From the IMG/VR virus record IMGVR_UViG_3300023174_000459, positions 1 through 31,562 of that record: a stretch of 31,562 nt of DNA; one strand, written 5' to 3'. The notes under the pieces are model-generated. The model was not told the origin of the DNA. It saw only the letters and a list, made by a program, of their open reading frames with translations, and searched no databases. The position numbers and the translations under genes are program-made. Positions 25,047-31,358 of this stretch are shown here, one piece after another (position 1 is the first letter of the stretch; each line of letters begins with the position of its first letter). The DNA comes from a virus.

Positions 25047-25712
25047 CTAGTGTTTAGGGTTGAACTCACATGATCTCACAGGACACCAGCCGCACAGCGG
25101 GGTGCGGGTTGGGTTCCATACACCTGTGGCGTAGCAGGACTCCAGCTTGGCCACACGCTCACGATAGCGCCACCACTCAGCATCGGTCTCGTCCACGGTC
25201 ATGGTGTGCTTGACCATATCGTTCTTGACCACGAACAGCAGCGCTGAACGCACCTTGCGGATATGGGGGAAGTGCTTGAACACCATGAGGGACATCAGCT
25301 TTAGCTGGTCACGGTCTGGGTACTTGTTGTTGCCCGTCTTATAGTCCAGCACCGATGCGGTCAGGTTGTCGTCGTCAATGATGAGCAAGTCTGCGATGCC
25401 CCGCACCCAACGCTTGGGGTCATTGAAGTCACAGGGCCGCAGGTCTGGGGTGATGCCCATCTCGTACTCACACAGCTTCCTCCCCGGCTTGGCCAGGAGC
25501 GCATCCAACACAGCCGTGGCGTACTCAAACTCAGGGGGCAGCGGTGTGCCGTCCCGAATGTAGACCTCGGCTGCTGTGTGAAAGCTTGTGCCGTAGCGTG
25601 TGGCCTCCGTTTCTTGGAAGGGGTAATTGTTGAGTACCTTGACTTCGTAGTGCCTGCGTGCGCATCCCTCGAAGTCTTTGAGAGCGCTGTGGCTCCATGT
25701 GACTTGCTTCAT
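25047..25712 (-). CDS. PD-(D/E)XK nuclease with Cas4/AddB-like Fe-S cysteines
   Basis: A 221-residue RecB/Cas4-family exonuclease. It shows SHSALKDFEGCARRHYE (the first Cys, C17), RYGTSFH (H45), RGIADLLIIDD (D108), VLDYKTG (D123, K125) and DQLKLM (Q136), the full catalytic series. It ends with CGWCPVRSCEF (C207, C210, C215). One Cys near the N-terminus and three near the C-terminus are the [4Fe-4S] arrangement of Cas4 and AddB. A TTG one codon earlier is in frame, but ATG 25712 overlaps the upstream stop (TGATG) and is preferred. Known members resect DNA ends. With an SNF2 helicase and PolA nearby it should process replication or recombination intermediates. There is no CRISPR array or cas1/cas2 here, so an adaptation role is not indicated. 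Confidence 0.9.
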   Translation of the reverse strand: MKQVTWSHSALKDFEGCARRHYEVKVLNNYPFQETEATRYGTSFHTAAEVYIRDGTPLPPEFEYATAVLDALLAKPGRKLCEYEMGITPDLRPCDFNDPKRWVRGIADLLIIDDDNLTASVLDYKTGNNKYPDRDQLKLMSLMVFKHFPHIRKVRSALLFVVKNDMVKHTMTVDETDAEWWRYRERVAKLESCYATGVWNPTRTPLCGWCPVRSCEFNPKH

Positions 25713-26029
25713 CAAAATCTCGCAGTCTCGATTGCTTTGGCCAAGCGGTTGGCGAACCGGGTAACGAAGCGCTCGTCTCTGTTCAAGCGGTCCTCGTCCA
25801 TGTCGTGCAGTATGGCGTGCACCACCTCGTGCCAGAAGGTGTCGTGGATTTCAGCGGGCTTGTACACACGCCCGGTGCGGTTGCTCTTGAGTCCGATCTT
25901 GATGTTCCTGTCGGGGTAGTACGTGCGCCCCATCAGGTTCTTCTCGATCATCGCTTCGACAACCTCAACCGAGTATGTCTTGTTGCCTACACGCAACTTG
26001 TGTGGCAGTGGTCTGTGTCTAACTGGCAT
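25712..26029 (-). CDS. Zincin-like metallopeptidase, 105 aa
   Basis: Small predicted zinc peptidase or inactive zincin. The active-site helix HDTFWHEVVHAILHDM gives HExxH (H67, E68, H71), with a candidate third ligand E86 in NRDERFV. It is preceded by beta strands (TYSVEVVEAMIEKN; IKIGLKSNRTGRVY) with a basic surface. This is the short phage version resembling the ImmA/IrrE and SprT-like folds. AAGGAGA stands before the ATG. ImmA-type enzymes cut repressors, and SprT-type enzymes cut DNA-protein crosslinks. Its placement between PolA and the Cas4-like nuclease would suit the second, but the sequence does not decide. Confidence 0.8.
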   Translation of the reverse strand: MPVRHRPLPHKLRVGNKTYSVEVVEAMIEKNLMGRTYYPDRNIKIGLKSNRTGRVYKPAEIHDTFWHEVVHAILHDMDEDRLNRDERFVTRFANRLAKAIETARF

Positions 26030-26039
26030 TGCTTTCTCC

Positions 26040-28016
26040 TTAATTTTTTGCTAACCCATAACGACGGTGAGCACCACCGTCAGCGGCCAGGGGTATCCCC
26101 GGCAAATACTTCGGCTCCATAGTCATCTGCGCCAAGACCCATGTCTTAGCGGTGGCTACTTCATCGTCAGGCACAACGGCAATCAGCTCGTCATGCACTG
26201 TCCCTTTGACTGGATACTGTTTTGCTACGCGAAGCATCCCGTCAGTCATCACGCATCTTGCTACGCCCTGCGTGACGTTGTTCGTTATCTTACCAGCATA
26301 TAGCTTGGTCTGGTCGGGGCCGTAAACCCACTGCACCCGGCCCTTGTCGTCCTTGATGGGCTTTAAGTCAGGATACAACAAGCTCATGCCGCTTGGCAAG
26401 ATGATCTCCCCCTTTTTGAAGGTCAGGCATTTGTGCGTGTACTCCTTGCCGTTGTACAGGCTGCTCTCAATAAGCTGTCCAAACATCCCCCACAAGTCCA
26501 CGACAGGGGCCGCAGTGGCGCGGTAGATGTCGATGATCTTCTTGGCCGCAAGGCAGTGCACCAGCAACTCTTGCGTGGTGCAGGTGTGGGGGATTTCCTC
26601 CAGCTTCGTGACGTTCTCATCCCAGTCTAGGAAGCGTTGCGCATATTCTCCGTCCACGCCCAGTGCTTTAGCAAACTCTTTCGAGTAGCGAACTGGGGGA
26701 GCCCCAAGGAATCCCGTAAGAAGCTGTGACGCGAACGCAGCCCATCCCAGGCCATAGCCGCAGCCCAGTAACGCGCTCTTCGCAGATTGCCGCAGGTCGG
26801 GATGAGACTCCTTACTAAGACCGGGTATGTTGAACATCTGACTTCCGAATGCCGCGTAAGGGTCACCTCCAGCCCGGAAGATGTCGAGCATATCGTCGTA
26901 GTCAGCCAGCCACGCGAGTACTCGCGGCTCAATCTGCGAGAGGTCGCCGACCACGAGTTGGTGGCCATCGGGAGCCATAATTGCTTTACGTAAGAACGAA
27001 CCGCGCTTGAGGTTTTGCATGTTGATGGCACTGCCCTTGGCCGCTGTCCACCTGCCAGTCTGCGCACCGTAGTAGGAGAGAGGGACTGGTAAGGGGCCGC
27101 GTTGACTAATGTCAAGGAATCTCTGAGCCCTTGTGCGCTCGGTGGTGGATTTAACTTTGAGACGCGCTTCGCAAAGGAGCGCAACATCTTCGTTTGCACC
27201 ATTGAGGAGGGCTTGGAAAAGCGCATCGTTTTTTGCCAGGGCAAGCGTTTGTTTGCCTGTGGTCTTACTGATTTTTGTCGGGGGTGTAACGCCAAGGTTT
27301 GTAAGAATCTGCGCAAACTTAGGGTTTGACGCCAGCTCAGACTCATCGATGTTAAGACGTTGTAGGAGCGCTTCACGTATGTTTCCTTCCTCTGTCAATG
27401 CTTGTATCAACATTTGCTGGTCAAGCTGCAACACTGGGCGTGTGTACATCTTGAGCGTCATGTCAATGAGTTGAAGTTCTTTCCTCGGGTAGTCCCAGCC
27501 GCCAAGCCCAAAGAAAATCTGCTCACACAGCCATGTGTCGTGGCAGCAGTACTCAGCCAGCGTGACCTCCACATTCGCAGGCAGTTCGTCCAGTATGTTC
27601 TCGGATGGCGACAGCCCGTCCCCCTTGGGCGGCAGGCCCAGGTCTTTGGCCAGCTTGGCCAAGCTGTTGCCCACCTCCACACCGCGCAGTGCCCGGCCCA
27701 TAGACAGCGTGTCCATGATGAACGCTGGGTGTGCGTTGTAGTGCCACTCCATGATCGACACATCGAACCCTGCGTTTTGTGCCATGACCGCGGTGGTGCT
27801 CCAGTCGATTGACTTGAAGAACTCGGGCAAGTCCCTGCGTCTAACCCATACTGCGGGTGCTTCGCCGCCAAGCTCTTTCCAGGACACCCCCCACGCCTTG
27901 AAGCGGGGGTCGCGTATGTACTCCTCCATGGTCTGGCAAGAAAAGCCCAGTTTCACGCCGCGCCCCCAGGCGGTTTCAAAGTCCAGCACGATGGCGCGTT
28001 CAAATGGTTTACTCAA
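26040..28016 (-). CDS. polA: Family A DNA polymerase with 3'-5' exonuclease
   Basis: A 658-residue replicative polymerase. Exonuclease motifs: DFET (D12, E14), AQNAGFD (N81, D85) and YCCHD (Y156, D160). Polymerase motif A is GDLSQIEPRVLAW (D358), motif B is RQSAKSALLGCGYG (R409, K413, L417, Y421), and motif C is TVHDELIAV (H608-D609-E610). It lacks a 5'-3' exonuclease domain, as usual for phage enzymes. The position equivalent to E. coli F762/Taq F667 is Leu417. Translation starts at TTG 28016. A GAGG lies seven bases upstream, no ATG or GTG in frame precedes DFET, and the TTG overlaps the upstream stop (TTGA), indicating coupling. Confidence 0.96.
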   Translation of the reverse strand: MSKPFERAIVLDFETAWGRGVKLGFSCQTMEEYIRDPRFKAWGVSWKELGGEAPAVWVRRRDLPEFFKSIDWSTTAVMAQNAGFDVSIMEWHYNAHPAFIMDTLSMGRALRGVEVGNSLAKLAKDLGLPPKGDGLSPSENILDELPANVEVTLAEYCCHDTWLCEQIFFGLGGWDYPRKELQLIDMTLKMYTRPVLQLDQQMLIQALTEEGNIREALLQRLNIDESELASNPKFAQILTNLGVTPPTKISKTTGKQTLALAKNDALFQALLNGANEDVALLCEARLKVKSTTERTRAQRFLDISQRGPLPVPLSYYGAQTGRWTAAKGSAINMQNLKRGSFLRKAIMAPDGHQLVVGDLSQIEPRVLAWLADYDDMLDIFRAGGDPYAAFGSQMFNIPGLSKESHPDLRQSAKSALLGCGYGLGWAAFASQLLTGFLGAPPVRYSKEFAKALGVDGEYAQRFLDWDENVTKLEEIPHTCTTQELLVHCLAAKKIIDIYRATAAPVVDLWGMFGQLIESSLYNGKEYTHKCLTFKKGEIILPSGMSLLYPDLKPIKDDKGRVQWVYGPDQTKLYAGKITNNVTQGVARCVMTDGMLRVAKQYPVKGTVHDELIAVVPDDEVATAKTWVLAQMTMEPKYLPGIPLAADGGAHRRYGLAKN

Positions 28017-28288
28017 TTCATGGCCTCTTTGGGTGGTGCTTCACGCATGTTGATGTAGTTAAAGAAGTTGTCCGCTGCCAGCAGTAGCGTGGCTGCATCC
28101 ATCTCGTTGCAGTTAACTGTGACCACGCTGGCACTCTCGTCACTCAGGTCGCCCAGCACAATGACAGCAGCGTGTTTGTCCTCGGCGTAGCACTGGAGCA
28201 GTGCATACACCAGCGTCCAGAAGTGGTCCTTCTGGGCATCGGTCATAGCCGCCACTCGGCGTTTTATGTCCTCTTGTGTTATTCGCAT
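28013..28288 (-). CDS. Small hypothetical protein upstream of polA, 91 aa
   Basis: The protein opens MRITQEDIKRRVAAMTDAQK and has a helical start, a strand VIVLGDLSDESASVVTVNC, and a helical end (AATLLLAADNFFNYIN). Its stop is shared with the polA TTG start (TTGA), so it probably governs polymerase output through re-initiation. Its first ten bases overlap the VRR-NUC gene. No family is recognised. It is acidic in the middle and soluble. It may be a polymerase accessory, purely by position. Confidence 0.6.
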   Translation of the reverse strand: MRITQEDIKRRVAAMTDAQKDHFWTLVYALLQCYAEDKHAAVIVLGDLSDESASVVTVNCNEMDAATLLLAADNFFNYINMREAPPKEAMN

Positions 28289-28578
28289 AGCAGTTCCTTT
28301 AGTGTTTGCTTTACCAATTCAATGTTCTCCTCGTTGATAACCAGTGCCGTCCCCCCGGCCTGCTGTATCTTGGCCAACTCCATGTCTTGCAGCGCGGTGG
28401 TCTTGCCCTTGCCCGCCTTGCACTCGATGGCGATGAACGTGCCGAAGTAACAGCAGATGATGTCTGGTATGCCAGCCCTGCCCATGCCGTTTTGCACAGG
28501 CGAGAAGTGGTACACCGCGTTGTCATCGAGCAGTCGTTTGACTGCCTTCTTGACTTTGGCTTCGGGGGTCATTGCCAT
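28279..28578 (-). CDS. VRR-NUC domain nuclease, 99 aa
   Basis: A stand-alone VRR-NUC protein of the PD-(D/E)XK superfamily. The helical N-terminus KVKKAVKRLLDDN is followed by FSPVQNGMGRAGIPDIICCY with D39, then AIECKAG (E52, K54) and a conserved Gln in ALQDMELAKI (Q64). It ends in the helix QTLKELLCE. Phage VRR-NUC proteins are known as structure-specific nucleases for Holliday junction-like DNA. From ATG 28578 (AAGGAA upstream) the length is typical. The frame is open 40 more codons upstream, but those are antisense-like filler overlapping the HTH gene. It still overlaps that gene's 3' end by 56 bp. Confidence 0.9.
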   Translation of the reverse strand: MAMTPEAKVKKAVKRLLDDNAVYHFSPVQNGMGRAGIPDIICCYFGTFIAIECKAGKGKTTALQDMELAKIQQAGGTALVINEENIELVKQTLKELLCE

Positions 28579-28744
28579 TTTGTTTCCTTCGTTTCTTAAA
28601 AAAGTATTTGATGACCTGAAGGCTAACACCAAACCGCTCGGCAATCTCACGCATCGACACGCCCTGGCTGTGCAGCACCAGTGTTCGGCGCTCGTCAATC
28701 AGCGTGGGTTTGCGCCCACTTCCCGGTCTTGCGCCCCCCTTCAC
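28523..28744 (-). CDS. Small HTH DNA-binding protein, 73 aa, GTG start
   Basis: The protein opens MKGGARPGSGRKPTLIDERR, a basic GSGRKP arm resembling an AT-hook, followed by a helix-turn-helix at about 28-50 (GVSMREIAERFGVSLQVIKY) and a basic tail (FKKRRKQNGN). The GTG at 28744 overlaps the preceding stop (GTGA), and GGGG lies 7 nt upstream. 'GaRpGSGRKP' plus HTH is common in phage terminase-small-subunit-like and regulator proteins. At 73 residues and in an early operon it is more likely a regulator. Its last 18 codons overlap the nuclease gene. Confidence 0.65.
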   Translation of the reverse strand: MKGGARPGSGRKPTLIDERRTLVLHSQGVSMREIAERFGVSLQVIKYFFKKRRKQNGNDPRSQSQEGSQTTAR

Positions 28745-28893
28745 ATCACGCCCCGCATCTCCCAGCCTGCCAGGAAGTAACTCCAGCGGGCCTGCATAGC
28801 GGCGTTGGTGTACCTGCCTTTGACCATCTTTAGGTCTTCGTCTGTGTAGCCCTTACTCGTCATCAGGGCTATGAATATCTGCCGGGCTTTCAT
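28741..28893 (-). CDS. Small phage protein, 50 aa
   Basis: The frame opens MKARQIFIALMTSKGYTDED and ends FLAGWEMRGVM, with the recognisable core RYTNAAMQARWSYFLAGWEM. I know this pattern ('...ryen..mq..W..fLaGWemR') from short conserved genes in many phages. AAGGAG lies 6 nt before the ATG, the start overlaps the preceding stop by ATGA, and the stop overlaps the HTH gene's GTG. It is soluble and helical. No function is known to me. Confidence 0.75.
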   Translation of the reverse strand: MKARQIFIALMTSKGYTDEDLKMVKGRYTNAAMQARWSYFLAGWEMRGVM

Positions 28894-29129
28894 GCCTTCT
28901 CCTTGTATTCTGTTCTGCGTTGTTTGATATGCGGGATGCTTTCGTGGTCAGGCCATGCTTCAATCAATACGTTGCAGCATCTGTCGCATAGCCCGTCGTG
29001 GTTGTGAAGCCCTTCGTGCGTGTAGTGCCAGCATCGTGGGCATTTGATGTATTCGGGGTTGTCTCTCAAAGAGCGCACAACAAACGCGGGCTGTGGGCAA
29101 CTCAACGCTTCGTACTTTTCATCTGTCAT
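28890..29129 (-). CDS. Zinc-ribbon small protein, 79 aa
   Basis: The ATG at 29129 has AAGGAGT upstream and overlaps the previous stop by ATGA. The frame opens seven codons earlier, but that start has no support. The protein begins MTDEKYEALSCPQPAFVVRS. Two pairs, CPRC (at about 30-33) and CDRC (at about 48-51), with His residues between (HYTHEGLHNHDG), form a likely zinc ribbon. The rest is acidic and polar. It may be a nucleic-acid or protein-binding adaptor. Confidence 0.7.
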   Translation of the reverse strand: MTDEKYEALSCPQPAFVVRSLRDNPEYIKCPRCWHYTHEGLHNHDGLCDRCCNVLIEAWPDHESIPHIKQRRTEYKEKA

Positions 29130-29272
29130 AGCTTCACTCCTTCGTACCAACCCTCAACATACGCTTCGTGGAAACCCCAAGCGAACAACCAAGTCCAGCT
29201 AAGTTTTTCATCACGGGGGTAGTTGATCTTCGCCATCATCAGGCAGAGGTTCTTACTCGGTGGGGGCATCAT
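29126..29272 (-). CDS. Small hypothetical protein, 48 aa
   Basis: The reading frame from 29272 gives MMPPPSKNLCLMMAKINYPR and a Trp/Phe-rich C-terminus (WTWLFAWGFHEAYVEGWYEG). GGGGGGAAG lies just upstream. ATG 29272 or the adjacent ATG 29269 may be used, as both overlap the preceding stop. The aromatic part (about 25-42) is hydrophobic but interrupted by acidic residues, so it is more amphipathic than membrane-spanning. No homologue is recalled. Confidence 0.5.
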   Translation of the reverse strand: MMPPPSKNLCLMMAKINYPRDEKLSWTWLFAWGFHEAYVEGWYEGVKL

Positions 29273-29367
29273 TTCTTCCCCCCAAAATGTGCAATGCAAG
29301 CGCCCAGCCAAACAGCCAGCCACCACAACGCCCAGAAATGGGACTCCAAAAATTCAATGGTGGTCAT
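29269..29367 (-). CDS. Tiny single-TM membrane protein, 32 aa
   Basis: The frame opens MTTIEFLESHFWALWWLAVW and ends ACIAHFGGKK. Residues 10-28 form one Trp-rich transmembrane helix, followed by a basic GGKK end that would stay on the cytoplasmic side. The ATG overlaps the preceding stop, and its TGA overlaps the next gene's start, so the frame fits the operon on both sides. GGGGGAAG precedes it. Possible roles are an auxiliary lysis or superinfection-exclusion peptide. Neither is shown. Confidence 0.65.
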   Translation of the reverse strand: MTTIEFLESHFWALWWLAVWLGACIAHFGGKK

Positions 29368-29558
29368 GCTTCCCCCGCTTTCAACATTGCGTCTGCTTGT
29401 TTGTATGCGGCGTGGGCCGTGTCTTCAAAGTCCATGTCCTGCCGCCAGCCAGGGTCTGACAACAGTCCTTGCATCGCTTTTGCCGCAAAATATTCACGCC
29501 GGGAAATGCCTGTCTGGTCAGTCCTGTGTGGGTTGGGGAATGCTTGTTCGTTGTTCAT
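29364..29558 (-). CDS. Small phage protein, 64 aa
   Basis: The frame opens MNNEQAFPNPHRTDQTGISR and its core ISRREYFAAKAMQGLLSDPG is the 'GltkReYfAakAmqGll' element I know from many short phage proteins, followed by a C-terminal helix (AAYKQADAMLKAGEA). AAGGAG lies 11 nt upstream, and the start overlaps the previous stop by ATGA. It is soluble, helical and unassigned. Confidence 0.75.
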   Translation of the reverse strand: MNNEQAFPNPHRTDQTGISRREYFAAKAMQGLLSDPGWRQDMDFEDTAHAAYKQADAMLKAGEA

Positions 29559-30007
29559 TTTTTCATACTCCTTTTATGTAGCTGTTTTGCAAGGTATTGC
29601 ACAAAATGCAGATCAACTTCTTCGTCCAGTAGTACGGGTTCACTGAACACTGTTCTTCTTGATTCCAATTTGTCTTCAAAAGTGGTTTTGTTTAAACCAA
29701 GTAAACGCATCTTTCTGGCCTCCTCAAAGCGCATGTATGAAATGCCCCACCCACTTGCATGCCCGTAGCAAAGCCAAGGTGACGTGTGCTCTCGGTGTTC
29801 ATACCCTTTGATGACGTCTTTGACTTTATGAATGTCACTGATGTCGCCTTTGCCGCAAATGTCGCAGACCCTGTCTGTTGGTTTTCGTGCGTGTTGCTTG
29901 TACACAGCCTCAATCTCTTTTACCAAAGAAAGTATCTTTAGCCGGACTTCGCCGTGTACATGGGGCCGCTCAGTTTGTTGCATGAAATCAAGCGCCTGTT
30001 TCAGCAT
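29555..30007 (-). CDS. Hypothetical protein with N-terminal LKQAL helix, 150 aa
   Basis: The first residues MLKQALDFMQQTERPHVHGE resemble the LKQALE-type helical leader of small phage proteins. A CDICGKGDIS motif at about 48-57, with CYGH at about 80, could bind a metal. The remainder is charged and helical (RFEEARKMRLLGLNKTTFED). A TTG four codons upstream gives a longer frame, but ATG 30007 with a GGGAAAG-like site is more natural. It overlaps the preceding gene by 20 bp and the next by ATGA. Confidence 0.6.
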   Translation of the reverse strand: MLKQALDFMQQTERPHVHGEVRLKILSLVKEIEAVYKQHARKPTDRVCDICGKGDISDIHKVKDVIKGYEHREHTSPWLCYGHASGWGISYMRFEEARKMRLLGLNKTTFEDKLESRRTVFSEPVLLDEEVDLHFVQYLAKQLHKRSMKK

Positions 30008-30254
30008 TTTCTTTCCCAATAGGAATGCCGTTGGCCGTCAAAGCAAGAGGGACAAAGCGTAGGCCAGCTTTGTGGAAGGCGGCGGCTTCAATCTCCAGCT
30101 TCTTGGTGTTAATGATTTGAACTGCCAACTTAGCCACTGCTGATGCCCTGTGAGCATCGCTCAAACCATTTCGGAGTAAATCAAATTCATAGAACAAGGC
30201 ATCACAAAGCCCCGCGCTTGTCTTTTCAGTAACTTTCAGTTGTTTCTCAGTCAT
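29988..30254 (-). CDS. Small hypothetical protein, 88 aa
   Basis: The protein opens MTEKQLKVTEKTSAGLCDAL and contains a helical pair with RASAVAKLAVQIINTKKLEI, ending in a polar segment. The pattern 'L...l..g....rA.a.A.la..iintkklEie' occurs in phage proteins expressed early, without known function. GGAG is 9 nt before the ATG, and the start overlaps the previous stop (ATGA). Confidence 0.7.
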   Translation of the reverse strand: MTEKQLKVTEKTSAGLCDALFYEFDLLRNGLSDAHRASAVAKLAVQIINTKKLEIEAAAFHKAGLRFVPLALTANGIPIGKENAETGA

Positions 30255-30505
30255 CGCTTCATACTCCTTATAAATGCCGTAAAACTCTGCACTGTGTCAC
30301 GCCCAAACGGCTTGGTGAACTTGGTCTCCAACTCCACGGCCACTTCTTCAAGAGCAAAGTTGCGTTTGCGATTGTTTGCATCATCAATGTCAGCAAAGTC
30401 CTGCTCAATCTGGCGCATGATCTGGCGCTTGCGGTTGCCGCTGGTGTGTTCCCACTGGCCCTGCTTCAAAGCCAACTGCTCAAATGCTTCGTCTTCTTCG
30501 TTCAT
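30251..30505 (-). CDS. Acidic helical small protein, 84 aa
   Basis: From ATG 30505 with AAGGAG 8 nt upstream: MNEEDEAFEQLALKQGQWEH, then charged helices (NRKRQIMRQIEQDFADIDDA; LEEVAVELETKFTKPFGRD) and a final hydrophobic helix QSFTAFIRS. The frame is open 17 codons upstream, but that part overlaps the previous gene. No motif. The strong charge alternation suggests a coiled coil or a protein-interaction role. Confidence 0.6.
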   Translation of the reverse strand: MNEEDEAFEQLALKQGQWEHTSGNRKRQIMRQIEQDFADIDDANNRKRNFALEEVAVELETKFTKPFGRDTVQSFTAFIRSMKR

Positions 30506-30657
30506 GTGTTCTTCTCCTTGAGTTGTTGCATCAACGCTTTTTCTTGTTCTGTCCAAACAAAAGCATCGCCATACTTTTCATTCCAGTTTTCTGGCGGTGA
30601 CAAATACCAATCCCACCACGATTGGCAGGGGCGAGGTGATGGTTTTTCATGGGTCAT
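30502..30657 (-). CDS. Small hypothetical protein, 51 aa
   Basis: The frame opens MTHEKPSPRPCQSWWDWYLS, continues PPENWNEKYGDAFVWTEQEK, and ends in a helix. AGGAG is 5 nt before the ATG. Both ends overlap neighbours by ATGA. It is Trp-rich at the start and soluble. I do not recognise a family. Confidence 0.6.
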   Translation of the reverse strand: MTHEKPSPRPCQSWWDWYLSPPENWNEKYGDAFVWTEQEKALMQQLKEKNT

Positions 30658-30842
30658 GTCTTCTCCTGTGGTGTAGCGTGTACCACTGCTTCAAGGTATC
30701 TCAGTTCAGTTGCGTTCATGGGGCGGCCATGCTCCTGTTTGAATTGGTAAAACACTTTGCCCAGCCGAATCGACCGATCAAACAATTCACCCACATCAGC
30801 ACACCCAGTTGCTTTAATTAGGTCTTTGATTTTTGGGTTCAT
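30654..30842 (-). CDS. Small hypothetical protein, 62 aa
   Basis: From ATG 30842 with AAGGAG upstream: MNPKIKDLIKATGCADVGEL, then FDRSIRLGKVFYQFKQEHGR and a helical end. The first half ('Ik.LiketG..dv.eL...') resembles the start of small DNA- or protein-binding helical domains. The ATG overlaps the preceding stop. Unassigned, but a plausible real gene by spacing and signals. Confidence 0.6.
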   Translation of the reverse strand: MNPKIKDLIKATGCADVGELFDRSIRLGKVFYQFKQEHGRPMNATELRYLEAVVHATPQEKT

Positions 30843-31027
30843 GTCTTCTCCTTGCAATAGGTTGCCCAATCCAGCGGCGAACCCCATTCATCTACATCGC
30901 CCCATGACGCAAACAGCGCATGGACTTTCTTATCCACTGCGGGATACCAAAAGCGCACACCGCTGGCAGTCACGACAAACCGAATCAGATCGCCGTAGTC
31001 ATCGGTGATGAACCATATCTTTCTCAT
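30839..31027 (-). CDS. Small hypothetical protein, 62 aa
   Basis: The protein opens MRKIWFITDDYGDLIRFVVT and reads as a compact beta-rich fold (GVRFWYPAVDKKVHALFASW) with an acidic, Trp-rich end. GGGGGA is 5 nt upstream of the ATG. Overlaps neighbours by ATGA on both sides. No family is recognised. Confidence 0.6.
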   Translation of the reverse strand: MRKIWFITDDYGDLIRFVVTASGVRFWYPAVDKKVHALFASWGDVDEWGSPLDWATYCKEKT

Positions 31028-31239
31028 CTGTCCCCCGCTTTCATTAGTTTGACAAGCCCTTCTGCGTGTTCTTCACTCAACCCTTGGGCCAAGACTTTGT
31101 ATGGCTTGAGAAATCCTTCCCATGCGTCACCATACTGGTCTTTGTGCATTTGAATCATCAAGTCCCATGTGCGTTTTCGCATAGCAAAGGGGGCAGTCGA
31201 TTCTTCTGTGTTTATGTACACCACATATTCCGTTGTCAT
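31024..31239 (-). CDS. Small hypothetical protein, 71 aa
   Basis: The protein opens MTTEYVVYINTEESTAPFAM and has a strand followed by helices (KRTWDLMIQMHKDQYGDAWE; LSEEHAEGLVKLMKAG). GAGGGGGA precedes the ATG. Overlaps both neighbours by ATGA. Soluble, unassigned. Confidence 0.6.
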   Translation of the reverse strand: MTTEYVVYINTEESTAPFAMRKRTWDLMIQMHKDQYGDAWEGFLKPYKVLAQGLSEEHAEGLVKLMKAGDR

Positions 31240-31358
31240 TTGTTCCCCCTCTCGTTCTCATCCATCCAGAACCACAGGTGCATCAGCCCCACAAACACAA
31301 GGCCGCAGACAATGAACCCTATGCCGCCCAAAATAATCGTGGTCAGTATTGTTTCCAT
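31236..31358 (-). CDS. Tiny single-TM membrane protein, 40 aa
   Basis: The frame opens METILTTIILGGIGFIVCGL and ends WMDENERGNK. One transmembrane helix (about 4-31, Gly/Ile/Val-rich) is followed by a short charged tail. GGGGG is 4 nt upstream of the ATG, which comes directly after the preceding stop (TGAATG). The stop overlaps the next start by ATGA. The charge distribution does not clearly fix topology. A membrane effector of the early region is possible but unproven. Confidence 0.65.
   Translation of the reverse strand: METILTTIILGGIGFIVCGLVFVGLMHLWFWMDENERGNK

Noticed and set aside
25047-25712. Cas4-like gene as a sign of a CRISPR system
   Set aside because: There are no repeats, spacers or other cas genes in the window. 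The protein fits phage recombination modules.
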